Source: Pseudomonadota bacterium
GTDB lineage: Bacteria > Bdellovibrionota > Oligoflexia > Oligoflexales > Oligoflexaceae
DNA length: 11,054 bases
Assembly: GCA_029556045.1 (NCBI GenBank)
Contig: JAKQGS010000279.1
Location: 1-11,054 of the forward strand
Direction of reading: 5' to 3'
Shown: positions 1-5,648 of the stretch, one piece after another
How positions within the stretch are numbered: position 1 is the first letter of the stretch
Layout of the letters: each line of letters starts with the position of its first letter
The notes under the pieces: generated by a model
The model's input: only the letters and a program-made list of their open reading frames with translations
Database searches by the model: none
What the model was told of the DNA's origin: nothing
Program-made: the position numbers and the translations under genes

Positions 1-27
1 CTGCTGACGCGGCCGGAGTTATTATGA
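1..27 (+). CDS. 3' end of an upstream gene, probably the ATPase of the ABC exporter (partial)
   Basis: Reading frame 1 is open from the first base (L-L-T-R-P-E-L-L) and stops at TGA 25-27. That stop overlaps the ATG of the next gene in an ATGA arrangement, the usual sign of translational coupling inside an operon. Only eight codons are visible, so sequence gives no identity. The ATPase guess is inference: permeases of the two types found downstream normally follow an ABC ATPase gene in the same operon. Confidence 0.55.
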   Translation: MLTRPELL

Positions 28-851
28 CCACCCCTTCCCTGCAGACCCTGCGTCTGGAATGGAGCAAATGGGCGGACACCGCTAAAATCAACGCCAGCAA
101 ACAATTGGCGTACAAGACCAGCTTTATCCTGCAGCTGATCAGCCCCACCCTGATATTCTTTGCGGTGAAATACAACATCTGGGCCTCCATCTACGACATG
201 CCGGGCACCACCACCATCCAGGGATACGATCGCGGGACCATGCTGCAATACCAGGCCTGGGTGATGATCGTGGCTTTTCTGGGGCAGGGTTTTCTCAGCA
301 CCAATATGGCGCAGGATATCCGCCTCGGGCGCATATCCACCTATCTGATTTACCCGTTTGACTTCTGGAAATTTGAGGTGGCGGGTTACATCGGTTTTCT
401 GGGAGTGCAGGTGGCGGTGGCCACCCTGACACTGGCGGCATTACGTCTGAGCGGGGTATTTCCTGCGCTGGATCCTCTGACGCTCCTGCAGGGGGTTAGC
501 TACACCCTGGTGGTGGGGTTTCTGTGGTTTGCGGTGCAGTATAATCTGGCGCTGGTAGCTTTTTGGTTGGACGAAACCTGGGTGCTGCGGGTGATCTTCA
601 TCATGGCTGCTAACTTTCTCTCAGGGGCTATTTTGCCGCTGGAGATGTTCCCCGCCTCCCTGCAGCAGGTGATTGCGTGGTCCCCCTTCCCCTACATGAC
701 CCATGTGCCGGTGAAGATTTTGATGGGCACCTATGATGGCAGTCTCCTCCAAGCCTGGGGCGTGATGGTGGGATGGATCATCGTGGTGGCGGCCATGGCA
801 GCCTTCTTCTGGCGGCGCGGCATGAAACACTACACGGCGGCGGGGATGTGA
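24..851 (+). CDS. ABC-2 type transporter permease, first of a pair (COG4587-like)
   Basis: Integral inner-membrane subunit of an ABC exporter, 275 residues. About six hydrophobic segments lie near residues 33-50, 75-92, 118-140, 158-182, 187-205 and 244-264, after a polar N-terminus. The segment ANFLSGAILPLEMFP (196-210) and the C-terminal G-x-K-x-Y-x-x-x-G end are typical of the uncharacterised ABC-2 permease family that occurs as a pair with a second, related permease. The start ATG overlaps the stop of the upstream gene (ATGA), and its own TGA overlaps the next ATG (TGATG), so the subunits are probably made by coupled translation. It has no nucleotide-binding domain and needs an ATPase, which should lie just upstream of the window. 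The substrate cannot be read from the sequence. The family call is from recognised motifs, not a search. Confidence 0.85.
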   Translation: MTTPSLQTLRLEWSKWADTAKINASKQLAYKTSFILQLISPTLIFFAVKYNIWASIYDMPGTTTIQGYDRGTMLQYQAWVMIVAFLGQGFLSTNMAQDIRLGRISTYLIYPFDFWKFEVAGYIGFLGVQVAVATLTLAALRLSGVFPALDPLTLLQGVSYTLVVGFLWFAVQYNLALVAFWLDETWVLRVIFIMAANFLSGAILPLEMFPASLQQVIAWSPFPYMTHVPVKILMGTYDGSLLQAWGVMVGWIIVVAAMAAFFWRRGMKHYTAAGM

Positions 852-1645
852 TGATCAGCACCATACGTCAATACTGGGAGGTTTATAAAAGCTTTCTGGC
901 CACCTGCTTTGCGGAAGCGGCGCAATTTCGCCTGAACTTTATCCTGATTATCCTCGTGGACGTGGTCTTCTATCTGACCGCCCTGGGCACCGTCGATATC
1001 ATGTACGATCACGTGGCCCGCATTGGCGAATGGGGACGTTATGACTTCCTGTTTTTTGTGGCCTTTATGATGACGGTGGATCACCTGCACATGACCTTTA
1101 TCAGCGAGGGGTTCTGGGGATTTGGGGAAGACATCAAAACCGGCAAATTGGACTTTCTGCTGTTAAAGCCGCTGGGCATCGTGTTTAGCGTGTTTTTTCG
1201 TTATATCCGCCCATCAACTCTCAGCATCATCTGGGTGCCTTGGGGCATTCTGATCTATTACGGCATCAAGGTGGGACTCACACCCGTGGCCTGGATTCTA
1301 CTGCCCCTTTGGGTGTTGGCTGCCACCGCTCTGCTGGTGTCGATTGAAATCCTGATCTCACTGGCCACCTTTTGGGTGGTGGACGCCATGGGGGTGACCA
1401 TGCTGCGAGTCCAGTTACAGCAGGTATCCCGCTGGCCGGATTTTGTTTATCGGTACGGGGCCCGCAAGTTTTTCACCTTTGTGCTGCCGATCCTGCTGGT
1501 GGGCAGTCTGCCGGTGCAGTTTCTCCTGGCCCCTCACCGCTGGGAGCTGGCCATCGTGATGGGAGCGGCTCTTGCGATCTTAATCGCCCTGATCCGTTGG
1601 GTGCTGGGGCGAGGCCTGCGCCGCTATGAATCGGCGTCTTCGTGA
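851..1645 (+). CDS. ABC-2 type transporter permease, second of a pair (COG3694-like)
   Basis: Partner permease of the preceding gene, 264 residues from ATG 851. That ATG shares bases with the upstream stop (TGATG), which fixes the start; an in-frame ATG at 773 lies inside the upstream gene and is unlikely to be used. Hydrophobic segments lie near residues 28-46, 65-82, 105-118, 125-140, 146-176, 207-226 and 233-252. The loop D-I-K-T-G-K-L-D-F-L-L-L-K-P-L (94-108) and the terminal G-L-R-R-Y-E (255-260) are hallmarks of this permease family. It probably forms a heterodimeric channel with the first permease, driven by one ATPase. The gene ends 17 bp before the 3' end of the convergent hepT-like gene, and no terminator hairpin is evident in that gap. 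Confidence 0.85.
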   Translation: MISTIRQYWEVYKSFLATCFAEAAQFRLNFILIILVDVVFYLTALGTVDIMYDHVARIGEWGRYDFLFFVAFMMTVDHLHMTFISEGFWGFGEDIKTGKLDFLLLKPLGIVFSVFFRYIRPSTLSIIWVPWGILIYYGIKVGLTPVAWILLPLWVLAATALLVSIEILISLATFWVVDAMGVTMLRVQLQQVSRWPDFVYRYGARKFFTFVLPILLVGSLPVQFLLAPHRWELAIVMGAALAILIALIRWVLGRGLRRYESASS

Positions 1646-1662
1646 TTGGGTTGCTGTCATGG

Positions 1663-1998
1663 CTAGGGCATTGATGCTAACAGCTGATCCACGCTGGCTT
1701 TTAAGCGCGGCAATTCGACTTCAATCACGACCCAAATCGTTTCATAATCCAGGCCGAGGTAATCATGGACCAGAATATTACGAAACCCATGAATCATTCG
1801 CCAGGGGATTTCAGTATGTCTAGATTTTAGACCTGAGGACAGTCGTGTCGTAGATTCTGATAATGTCTGAAGGCTTCTCAGGGTTGCATTCCGAACCATT
1901 TTATCGTTAAAGAAAGAGTCCCTGCCGTTTTTCACAAAATCAGCAATATCGTCGAGGCATTCTTCTATATGTAGTAAGTAAATGCGTTCATCTTTCAT
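1663..1998 (-). CDS. hepT: HepT-like ribonuclease toxin (DUF86 family)
   Basis: Small all-helical protein of 111 residues, toxin half of a MntA/HepT (HEPN/MNT) pair. The catalytic R-x4-H-x-Y motif of HEPN ribonucleases is present as R73-NILV-H78-D-Y80. The stretch D-K-M-V-R-N-A-T-L-R-S-L-Q near residues 32-44 is characteristic of DUF86. In studied pairs the HepT RNase is neutralised when MntA adds AMP to the tyrosine of this motif; the same role for Y80 is inference. The ATG overlaps the stop of the antitoxin gene by 4 bp (ATGA, 1995-1998), so the two are coupled, with the antitoxin made first. Length is normal for the family and all key residues are present, so the toxin looks intact. Confidence 0.87.
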   Translation of the reverse strand: MKDERIYLLHIEECLDDIADFVKNGRDSFFNDKMVRNATLRSLQTLSESTTRLSSGLKSRHTEIPWRMIHGFRNILVHDYLGLDYETIWVVIEVELPRLKASVDQLLASMP

Positions 1999-2285
1999 AG
2001 GTCGACGGCTTCCTGAAGAACTTGATCTTTGATATGCTGATTAAGTCCTTTTTCTGTCACAATATCCACCTGACAGCCCAGCAAATCTTGAAGATCCATC
2101 AAAAGCCCACCTAACTCTAGGGCTGATCTACCGGGCTCTAAGTTAACTAGGATATCGATATCACTTTGAGGACCAGACTCACCCCGTGCAACAGACCCAA
2201 AAATGCGAATTTTAATCGCTCCGTATTGCCGCCCTAGGTCGATTATTTGTTGTCTCTTACTTTTTATTTCGTCCAGTTTCGACAT
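1995..2285 (-). CDS. mntA: MntA-like minimal nucleotidyltransferase antitoxin
   Basis: Protein of 96 residues with the minimal nucleotidyltransferase fold. The signature G-S-x10-D-x-D is exact: G30-S31, then D42 and D44. A third likely metal-binding acidic residue is D74 in the family-typical segment Q-V-D-I-V-T-E-K-G-L (72-81). In characterised MntA/HepT systems this enzyme transfers AMP to the toxin tyrosine and so inactivates it. It is the first gene of a two-gene minus-strand operon and overlaps hepT by 4 bp. An AGGGA-like ribosome binding site lies about 5 nt before the ATG. Base composition is more AT-rich than the ABC genes next to it, in line with an acquired module. The catalytic acids are intact, so an active antitoxin is expected. 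Confidence 0.87.
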   Translation of the reverse strand: MSKLDEIKSKRQQIIDLGRQYGAIKIRIFGSVARGESGPQSDIDILVNLEPGRSALELGGLLMDLQDLLGCQVDIVTEKGLNQHIKDQVLQEAVDL

Positions 2286-2362
2286 ATAGTCCCTACCTCT
2301 TTCACAGACCTACCATACGGTCGTCCTAAAAGCACTCTTCTCGGGGTGACAAATCCAAGGGG

Positions 2363-2391
2363 ATTCTAACTTTTTCAATTTAATTCGTCCA
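2363..2391 (-). promoter_or_regulatory. Candidate sigma-70 promoter of the mntA-hepT operon
   Basis: On the minus strand a TGGACG box (2391-2386, 4 of 6 matches to TTGACA) is followed by a 17-nt spacer and TAGAAT (2368-2363, 5 of 6 matches to TATAAT). It would give a leader of about 70 nt. This is a pattern match only, and the -35 box is weak. Confidence 0.35.
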
Positions 2392-2428
2392 CCATATCAG
2401 ACATGTGGAAGTCTTCGTGAATGTCTTC

Positions 2429-2457
2429 CTGACACGGTCGCGCCACCATGGTAGGAT
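2429..2457 (+). promoter_or_regulatory. Candidate sigma-70 promoter of the 202-residue gene
   Basis: CTGACA (2429-2434, 5 of 6) and TAGGAT (2452-2457, 4 of 6) are separated by exactly 17 nt. Transcription would start near 2464, about 33 nt before the ATG. An 8-bp palindrome, ACCATGGT (2446-2453), lies in the spacer and touches the -10 box, where a regulator could bind. No regulator gene is adjacent. Confidence 0.42.
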
Positions 2458-2496
2458 ACAACATTCCGCACATTTAAATCCCCACAGGAGCCTCTC

Positions 2497-3105
2497 ATGC
2501 CCGTACAACTCGACAAGCTCCTGCAGGAAATCCAGGAGCTGGAAAAACGCATCACCCAGGAGTTAAAGGCTCGTCGGGAGGAATTCCACTACCACCTTGA
2601 AAAGGGAAAAGTGACCTTTGAAAAAGAGGTCCGCCGCCAGCATCGCCGGGTCAAAACCGGTATCCTGCGATATCTGCGGGACGCCAGTCTGCTCAACATT
2701 CTCACGGCCCCTGTCATCTATTCCCTCATCGCTCCTGCCCTGGTGATCGACCTTTGGGTGCAGATGTATCAGGCGGTGTGTTTTCCGGCTTACGGTATTC
2801 CCCGTGTGGTTCGACGAGACTTTTTTGCTCTTGACCACCGCAAGCTGAGTTACCTCAACGCCATCGAAAAGTTTAACTGCATCTATTGCAGTTACTTCAA
2901 CGGCCTGGTGGGTTTTATCCGGGAGGTGGGCTCCCGCACCGAACAATATTGGTGCCCTATCCGCCATTCCCGCTCCAACCTTTACCGCAGCACCCGGGAC
3001 AAGCACTATTTTGATTACGGGGACGCGGAGACCTTCAAACGAAGCTACGAAGCCAAACGGCGGCAATTTGAGGACATCGTCAAAAATGACGACGACACCC
3101 CTTGA
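2497..3105 (+). CDS. Conserved-looking membrane-associated protein of unknown function with Cys cluster
   Basis: I cannot assign a function to this 202-residue protein. The start is well supported: AGGAG at 2486-2490, 6 nt before ATG. Residues 1-55 are highly charged and look like an amphipathic helix or coiled coil. Residues about 64-92 are hydrophobic enough for one or two membrane segments. The C-terminal half is soluble and rich in aromatic and basic residues. It holds C-I-Y-C (C128, C131) inside N-A-I-E-K-F-N-C-I-Y-C-S-Y and a further Y-W-C-P-I-R-H (C153, H157). With C128, C131, C153 and H157 in one compact region, metal binding or a redox role is possible, but this is inference. The dense short motifs give the impression of a conserved family. 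It stands alone between the mntA-hepT pair and nhaA, in its own transcription unit. Confidence 0.8.
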   Translation: MPVQLDKLLQEIQELEKRITQELKARREEFHYHLEKGKVTFEKEVRRQHRRVKTGILRYLRDASLLNILTAPVIYSLIAPALVIDLWVQMYQAVCFPAYGIPRVVRRDFFALDHRKLSYLNAIEKFNCIYCSYFNGLVGFIREVGSRTEQYWCPIRHSRSNLYRSTRDKHYFDYGDAETFKRSYEAKRRQFEDIVKNDDDTP

Positions 3106-3160
3106 ATTGAAACTTGATCACACCCTGAAATTGTGGGATCGTAAGCGATTGAATTAAACA

Positions 3161-3244
3161 AGGGTGTAACCTTCCGGTTACAGGAATGGCATGGTCGGGC
3201 CGCCACTGCAGTAATTTGTCTGTTGGACTTTTACTGGAGAAACC
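3161..3244 (+). promoter_or_regulatory. Structured nhaA leader, candidate cation riboswitch (nhaA-I / Li+ type)
   Basis: The leader before nhaA is packed with secondary structure. TGTAACC (3165-3171) pairs perfectly with GGTTACA (3176-3182) around a TTCC loop. TGGC (3187-3190) pairs with GCCA (3202-3205). CAGTAA (3209-3214) pairs perfectly with TTACTG (3231-3236), whose last G is the first base of the GGAG ribosome binding site (3236-3239). The TTCC loop is also complementary to GGAA at 3183-3186 and, with one G-U pair, to GGAG itself. This is the layout of a translational switch. nhaA genes are the known targets of the nhaA-I and nhaA-II RNA motifs, reported as lithium-sensing riboswitches. 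Assignment to nhaA-I rests on position and overall look; I could not check the covariance model. Confidence 0.5.
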
Positions 3245-4621
3245 ATGGCTTCCAAGCAATCGCGCCCCTCATCCCCCACAAAAACTCCTCCCCCTGGGAC
3301 CTGGAAACCGGCGCGACACGCCGTGAAAAAGATCATGTTGCCCGTCGAACGCTTTCTGGCGATTGAGTCCGCCAGCGGTATCCTGCTGATGGTCATGGCC
3401 CTCGTGGCCATGTATTGGGCCAATTCTTCCTGGTCGGATACCTATCATGCGTTGTGGCGTACGCCGGTCGTCATGAGCATTGGCAACTTGAGTTTTGCAA
3501 GAGACATTCATTTTTGGATCAATGACGGGTTGATGACCATCTTCTTTTTTGTGGTTGGCCTGGAGATCCGTCGTGAAATCCATCGCGGCGAACTCAGCAG
3601 CCTCAAGCGTGCGGCTCTACCGTTGGCAGCGGCACTGGGGGGCATGCTGGTGCCAGCCGCGCTCTATCTCGCATTCAATGGCGACAAGCCCAGCGCCATA
3701 GGCTGGGGTGTGCCGATGGCCACCGATATCGCCTTTGCTGTCGGCGTATTGACCCTGCTTGGCAACCGGGTGCCCCCGGCATTGCGGGTGCTTTTGCTGG
3801 GTTTGGCAGTGATTGACGATATTGGCGCTATCATTGTCATCGCTTTGTTCTACTCGGGAGCCTTGTCCCTTCACGGTTTAGCCGTTGCGGTGGCAGGCAT
3901 TGCTCTGCTGATCCTGATGCAAAAGGTTGGCATTCGGTCACCCTGGGCGTATGTGGTTCCTGCCCTCATCGCTTGGGGTGGCACCTATGCCGCCGGCATT
4001 CACCCGACAATTGCTGGTGTTGTGGTCGGCCTAATGACGCCGGTGACGGCATGGTATGACGCAGAGGCGTTTTTGGAACTGGTGCAGGAAAGGCTGGCTG
4101 GAATTCGCAACAACATCATGGGGCCGGAGGACGCCCTGCTGCCAGATCTCGCAGACATCAGTGCCGCCCGCAGCGAAGTGATCTCCCCCGTGGAGAAGAT
4201 CCAACATGCCCTACACGGATGGGTATCCTTTGGCATCATGCCGCTTTTCGCGCTGGCCAATGCTGGCGTGCCCCTGGGTAATGCATCAATCGAGGGTGAT
4301 GGACTCTTTGTCTTTTTGGGAATTATGCTTGGGTTGCTGGCCGGGAAGCCCCTGGGGGTCATGCTTTTATCCTGGCTCTCCTGCCGTATTGGATTGACGA
4401 CACTCCCGGCTGGCGTCAAGTGGTCGCATATTGCGCTGATGGGCATGTGCGCCGGTATTGGGTTCACCATGGCTATTTTTATCGGGCAGCTGGCTTTTCC
4501 CCCTGGTCCTCTGCTTGAAACCGCCAAACTGGCGATCCTGTGCGCGTCGGTGGTGGCGGGGGTCATTGCTATAGTGATGGGGTTTATCGGGGCAAAACAT
4601 GCCGCAGACCAGCCGGCTTAG
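3245..4621 (+). CDS. nhaA: NhaA-type Na+/H+ antiporter
   Basis: Inner-membrane antiporter of 458 residues that exports Na+ or Li+ in exchange for protons, serving salt and pH homeostasis. Typical NhaA elements are visible: A-T-D-I-A-F-A-V-G-V with D161 (matching E. coli D133), A-V-I-D-D-I-G-A with D191 and D192 (matching the D163/D164 ion site), G-I-H-P-T-I-A-G (251-258), A-G-K-P-L-G with K369 (matching K300), and G-I-G-F-T-M-A-I-F-I (404-413). It is longer than E. coli NhaA (388 residues). The extra length is a polar N-terminal tail of about 30 residues and an inserted hydrophilic, acidic loop at about 270-315. The start has GGAG at 3236-3239, 5 nt before the ATG. It appears to be monocistronic, controlled by the structured leader. 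Confidence 0.95.
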   Translation: MASKQSRPSSPTKTPPPGTWKPARHAVKKIMLPVERFLAIESASGILLMVMALVAMYWANSSWSDTYHALWRTPVVMSIGNLSFARDIHFWINDGLMTIFFFVVGLEIRREIHRGELSSLKRAALPLAAALGGMLVPAALYLAFNGDKPSAIGWGVPMATDIAFAVGVLTLLGNRVPPALRVLLLGLAVIDDIGAIIVIALFYSGALSLHGLAVAVAGIALLILMQKVGIRSPWAYVVPALIAWGGTYAAGIHPTIAGVVVGLMTPVTAWYDAEAFLELVQERLAGIRNNIMGPEDALLPDLADISAARSEVISPVEKIQHALHGWVSFGIMPLFALANAGVPLGNASIEGDGLFVFLGIMLGLLAGKPLGVMLLSWLSCRIGLTTLPAGVKWSHIALMGMCAGIGFTMAIFIGQLAFPPGPLLETAKLAILCASVVAGVIAIVMGFIGAKHAADQPA

Positions 4622-4639
4622 CGCATCCATAAGATGAAG

Positions 4640-4663
4640 CCAGCGTTCGTTCTAAAACGCTGG
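4640..4663 (+). terminator. Hairpin after nhaA (weak terminator, or regulator site)
   Basis: CCAGCGTT (4640-4647) and AACGCTGG (4656-4663) form a perfect 8-bp stem with an 8-nt loop, 19 bp after the nhaA stop. No run of T follows, so as an intrinsic terminator it is weak. It also lies only 9 bp upstream of the candidate sigma-54 promoter, so it could be a protein-binding inverted repeat instead. Confidence 0.4.
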
Positions 4664-4672
4664 TGTCCATAC

Positions 4673-4688
4673 CGGCACACTCCTTGCA
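4673..4688 (+). promoter_or_regulatory. Candidate sigma-54 (-24/-12) promoter of the peroxiredoxin gene
   Basis: CGGCACACTCCTTGCA matches the sigma-54 consensus TGGCACG-N4-TTGCW at all fixed positions except the first T and the seventh G. The invariant GG (4674-4675) and GC (4686-4687) are exactly 12 bp apart, as required. Transcription would begin near 4699, about 65 nt before the ATG. Sigma-54 promoters need an enhancer-binding activator; no such gene is in the window. Confidence 0.55.
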
Positions 4689-4750
4689 GACTGTGAAAAC
4701 CAAAACCATTTGGGAGTCATTCCCGCGCGATTTGGCACAACACTGGAACA

Positions 4751-4756
4751 AAGGAG
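4751..4756 (+). promoter_or_regulatory. Ribosome binding site that fixes the peroxiredoxin start
   Basis: AAGGAG lies 7 nt before ATG 4764. The in-frame ATG at 4710 has no such site and would add 18 residues unlike the peroxiredoxin family, so 4764 is the better start. Confidence 0.8.
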
Positions 4757-4763
4757 ACTTGTC

Positions 4764-5420
4764 ATGTCCGAAGTAACATCGATTGAACGCACCCCCAGCA
4801 TGCCCCGCATCAACGAGCCCGCGCCGGATTTTTCCGCCCCCAGCACCGCTGGCACCATCAAACTTTCTGACTACAAAGGGAAATGGGTGGTTTTATTCAG
4901 TCACCCGGCGGACTTCACCCCAGTGTGTACCACCGAGTTTATGGGTTTCGCGAAAGCCACCAAACAATTTAACGACATGAACACCCAGTTGATCGGTCTG
5001 TCCATCGACAGCGTATACAGCCACATTGCCTGGGCTCGTAGCATTAAACAAAATTTTGACGTGGAGATCACCTTCCCCGTCATCGCGGATCTCAGTATGG
5101 ATGTTTCGTCCAAGTATGGCATGGTTCACCCTGGCGCCAGTCAAACCGCGGCGGTGCGGGCGGTGTTTGTGATTGACCCAAAACAAACGATCCGCGCCAT
5201 GATGTACTACCCCATGACCACCGGCCGCGACATCAACGAGGTTGTCCGCCTGGTGCAGGCCCTGCAGATGAACGAGGAAAAAGGCATGGCCACCCCGGCT
5301 GGCTGGCATCCCGGCGATCAATGCATCGTCCCACCGCCACAAACCCTGAAAGATGCGGATGCTCGTATGAATTCCGACTACGATGTGGTGGATTGGTATT
5401 TTTCCAAGACCAAAAAATAG
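4764..5420 (+). CDS. Peroxiredoxin, Prx6 (AhpC/TSA) subfamily
   Basis: Thiol peroxidase of 218 residues that reduces hydrogen peroxide and organic hydroperoxides in the cytoplasm; no signal peptide is seen. The active-site motif P-x3-T-x2-C is present as P48-ADF-T52-PV-C55, with C55 the peroxidatic cysteine and R132 in A-V-R-A-V-F the likely conserved arginine. The C-terminal part includes G-W-H-P-G-D-Q-C-I-V-P-P-P (181-192), typical of the longer Prx6 subfamily. C187 there may be a resolving cysteine, as in related archaeal and bacterial enzymes, making this a 2-Cys rather than a strict 1-Cys enzyme; that point is inference. The gene is a single transcription unit between a candidate sigma-54 promoter and a strong terminator. 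Confidence 0.93.
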   Translation: MSEVTSIERTPSMPRINEPAPDFSAPSTAGTIKLSDYKGKWVVLFSHPADFTPVCTTEFMGFAKATKQFNDMNTQLIGLSIDSVYSHIAWARSIKQNFDVEITFPVIADLSMDVSSKYGMVHPGASQTAAVRAVFVIDPKQTIRAMMYYPMTTGRDINEVVRLVQALQMNEEKGMATPAGWHPGDQCIVPPPQTLKDADARMNSDYDVVDWYFSKTKK

Positions 5421-5452
5421 GGGATGGGGGGCCGCTCCTCCACCCCTCTACG

Positions 5453-5481
5453 ACCCTACCCAGGGATGGGTAGGGTTTTTT
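5453..5481 (+). terminator. Strong intrinsic terminator of the peroxiredoxin gene
   Basis: ACCCTACCC (5453-5461) pairs perfectly with GGGTAGGGT (5468-5476) around the loop AGGGAT, and the stem ends in a run of six T (5476-5481). It is 32 bp after the stop codon. This is a textbook Rho-independent terminator. Confidence 0.93.
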
Positions 5482-5589
5482 AAATTTGGATGAGAATCAC
5501 CGGTCGCCAGGTGGGGGGAGCTCGCCAGAGTGCTGACAGAATACAAGACGACACTTTTACATTAATTTCTATTCACTATTTTAATCTAA

Positions 5590-5618
5590 TTGACACTTTT
5601 AATATATTTGTTTATTAA
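5590..5618 (+). promoter_or_regulatory. Candidate sigma-70 promoter of the predicted lipoprotein gene
   Basis: A perfect TTGACA (5590-5595) is followed by 17 nt and TATTAA (5613-5618, 4 of 6). The surrounding 100 bp are strikingly AT-rich against the neighbouring genes. Transcription would start near 5625, about 24 nt before the GTG start. Confidence 0.55.
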
Positions 5619-5639
5619 TCCGGCGATAATTATGAACCC

Positions 5640-5644
5640 GGAGG
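5640..5644 (+). promoter_or_regulatory. Ribosome binding site for the GTG start at 5649
   Basis: GGAGG ends 4 nt before GTG 5649. The ATG at 5647-5649 is followed at once by TGA, so it cannot start this protein. The GTG is therefore the best start despite the short spacing. Confidence 0.6.
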
Positions 5645-5648
5645 AAAT

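Noticed and set aside
1626..1823. 65-residue + strand frame after the second permease
   Set aside because: It overlaps the permease end and runs antisense to hepT, without a ribosome binding site or known domain.
2563..3066. 167-residue minus-strand frame opposite the 202-residue gene
   Set aside because: The plus-strand gene has a promoter-like region, a good ribosome binding site and structured motifs; the opposite frame has none.
4000..4566. 188-residue minus-strand frame within nhaA
   Set aside because: It is antisense to conserved NhaA motifs and rich in Ser/Pro/Ala, as expected of a mirror frame.
4732..4746. Second TGGCAC before the peroxiredoxin gene as another sigma-54 site
   Set aside because: The -12 part (TTGC) is missing at the required spacing, so only the site at 4673-4688 qualifies.
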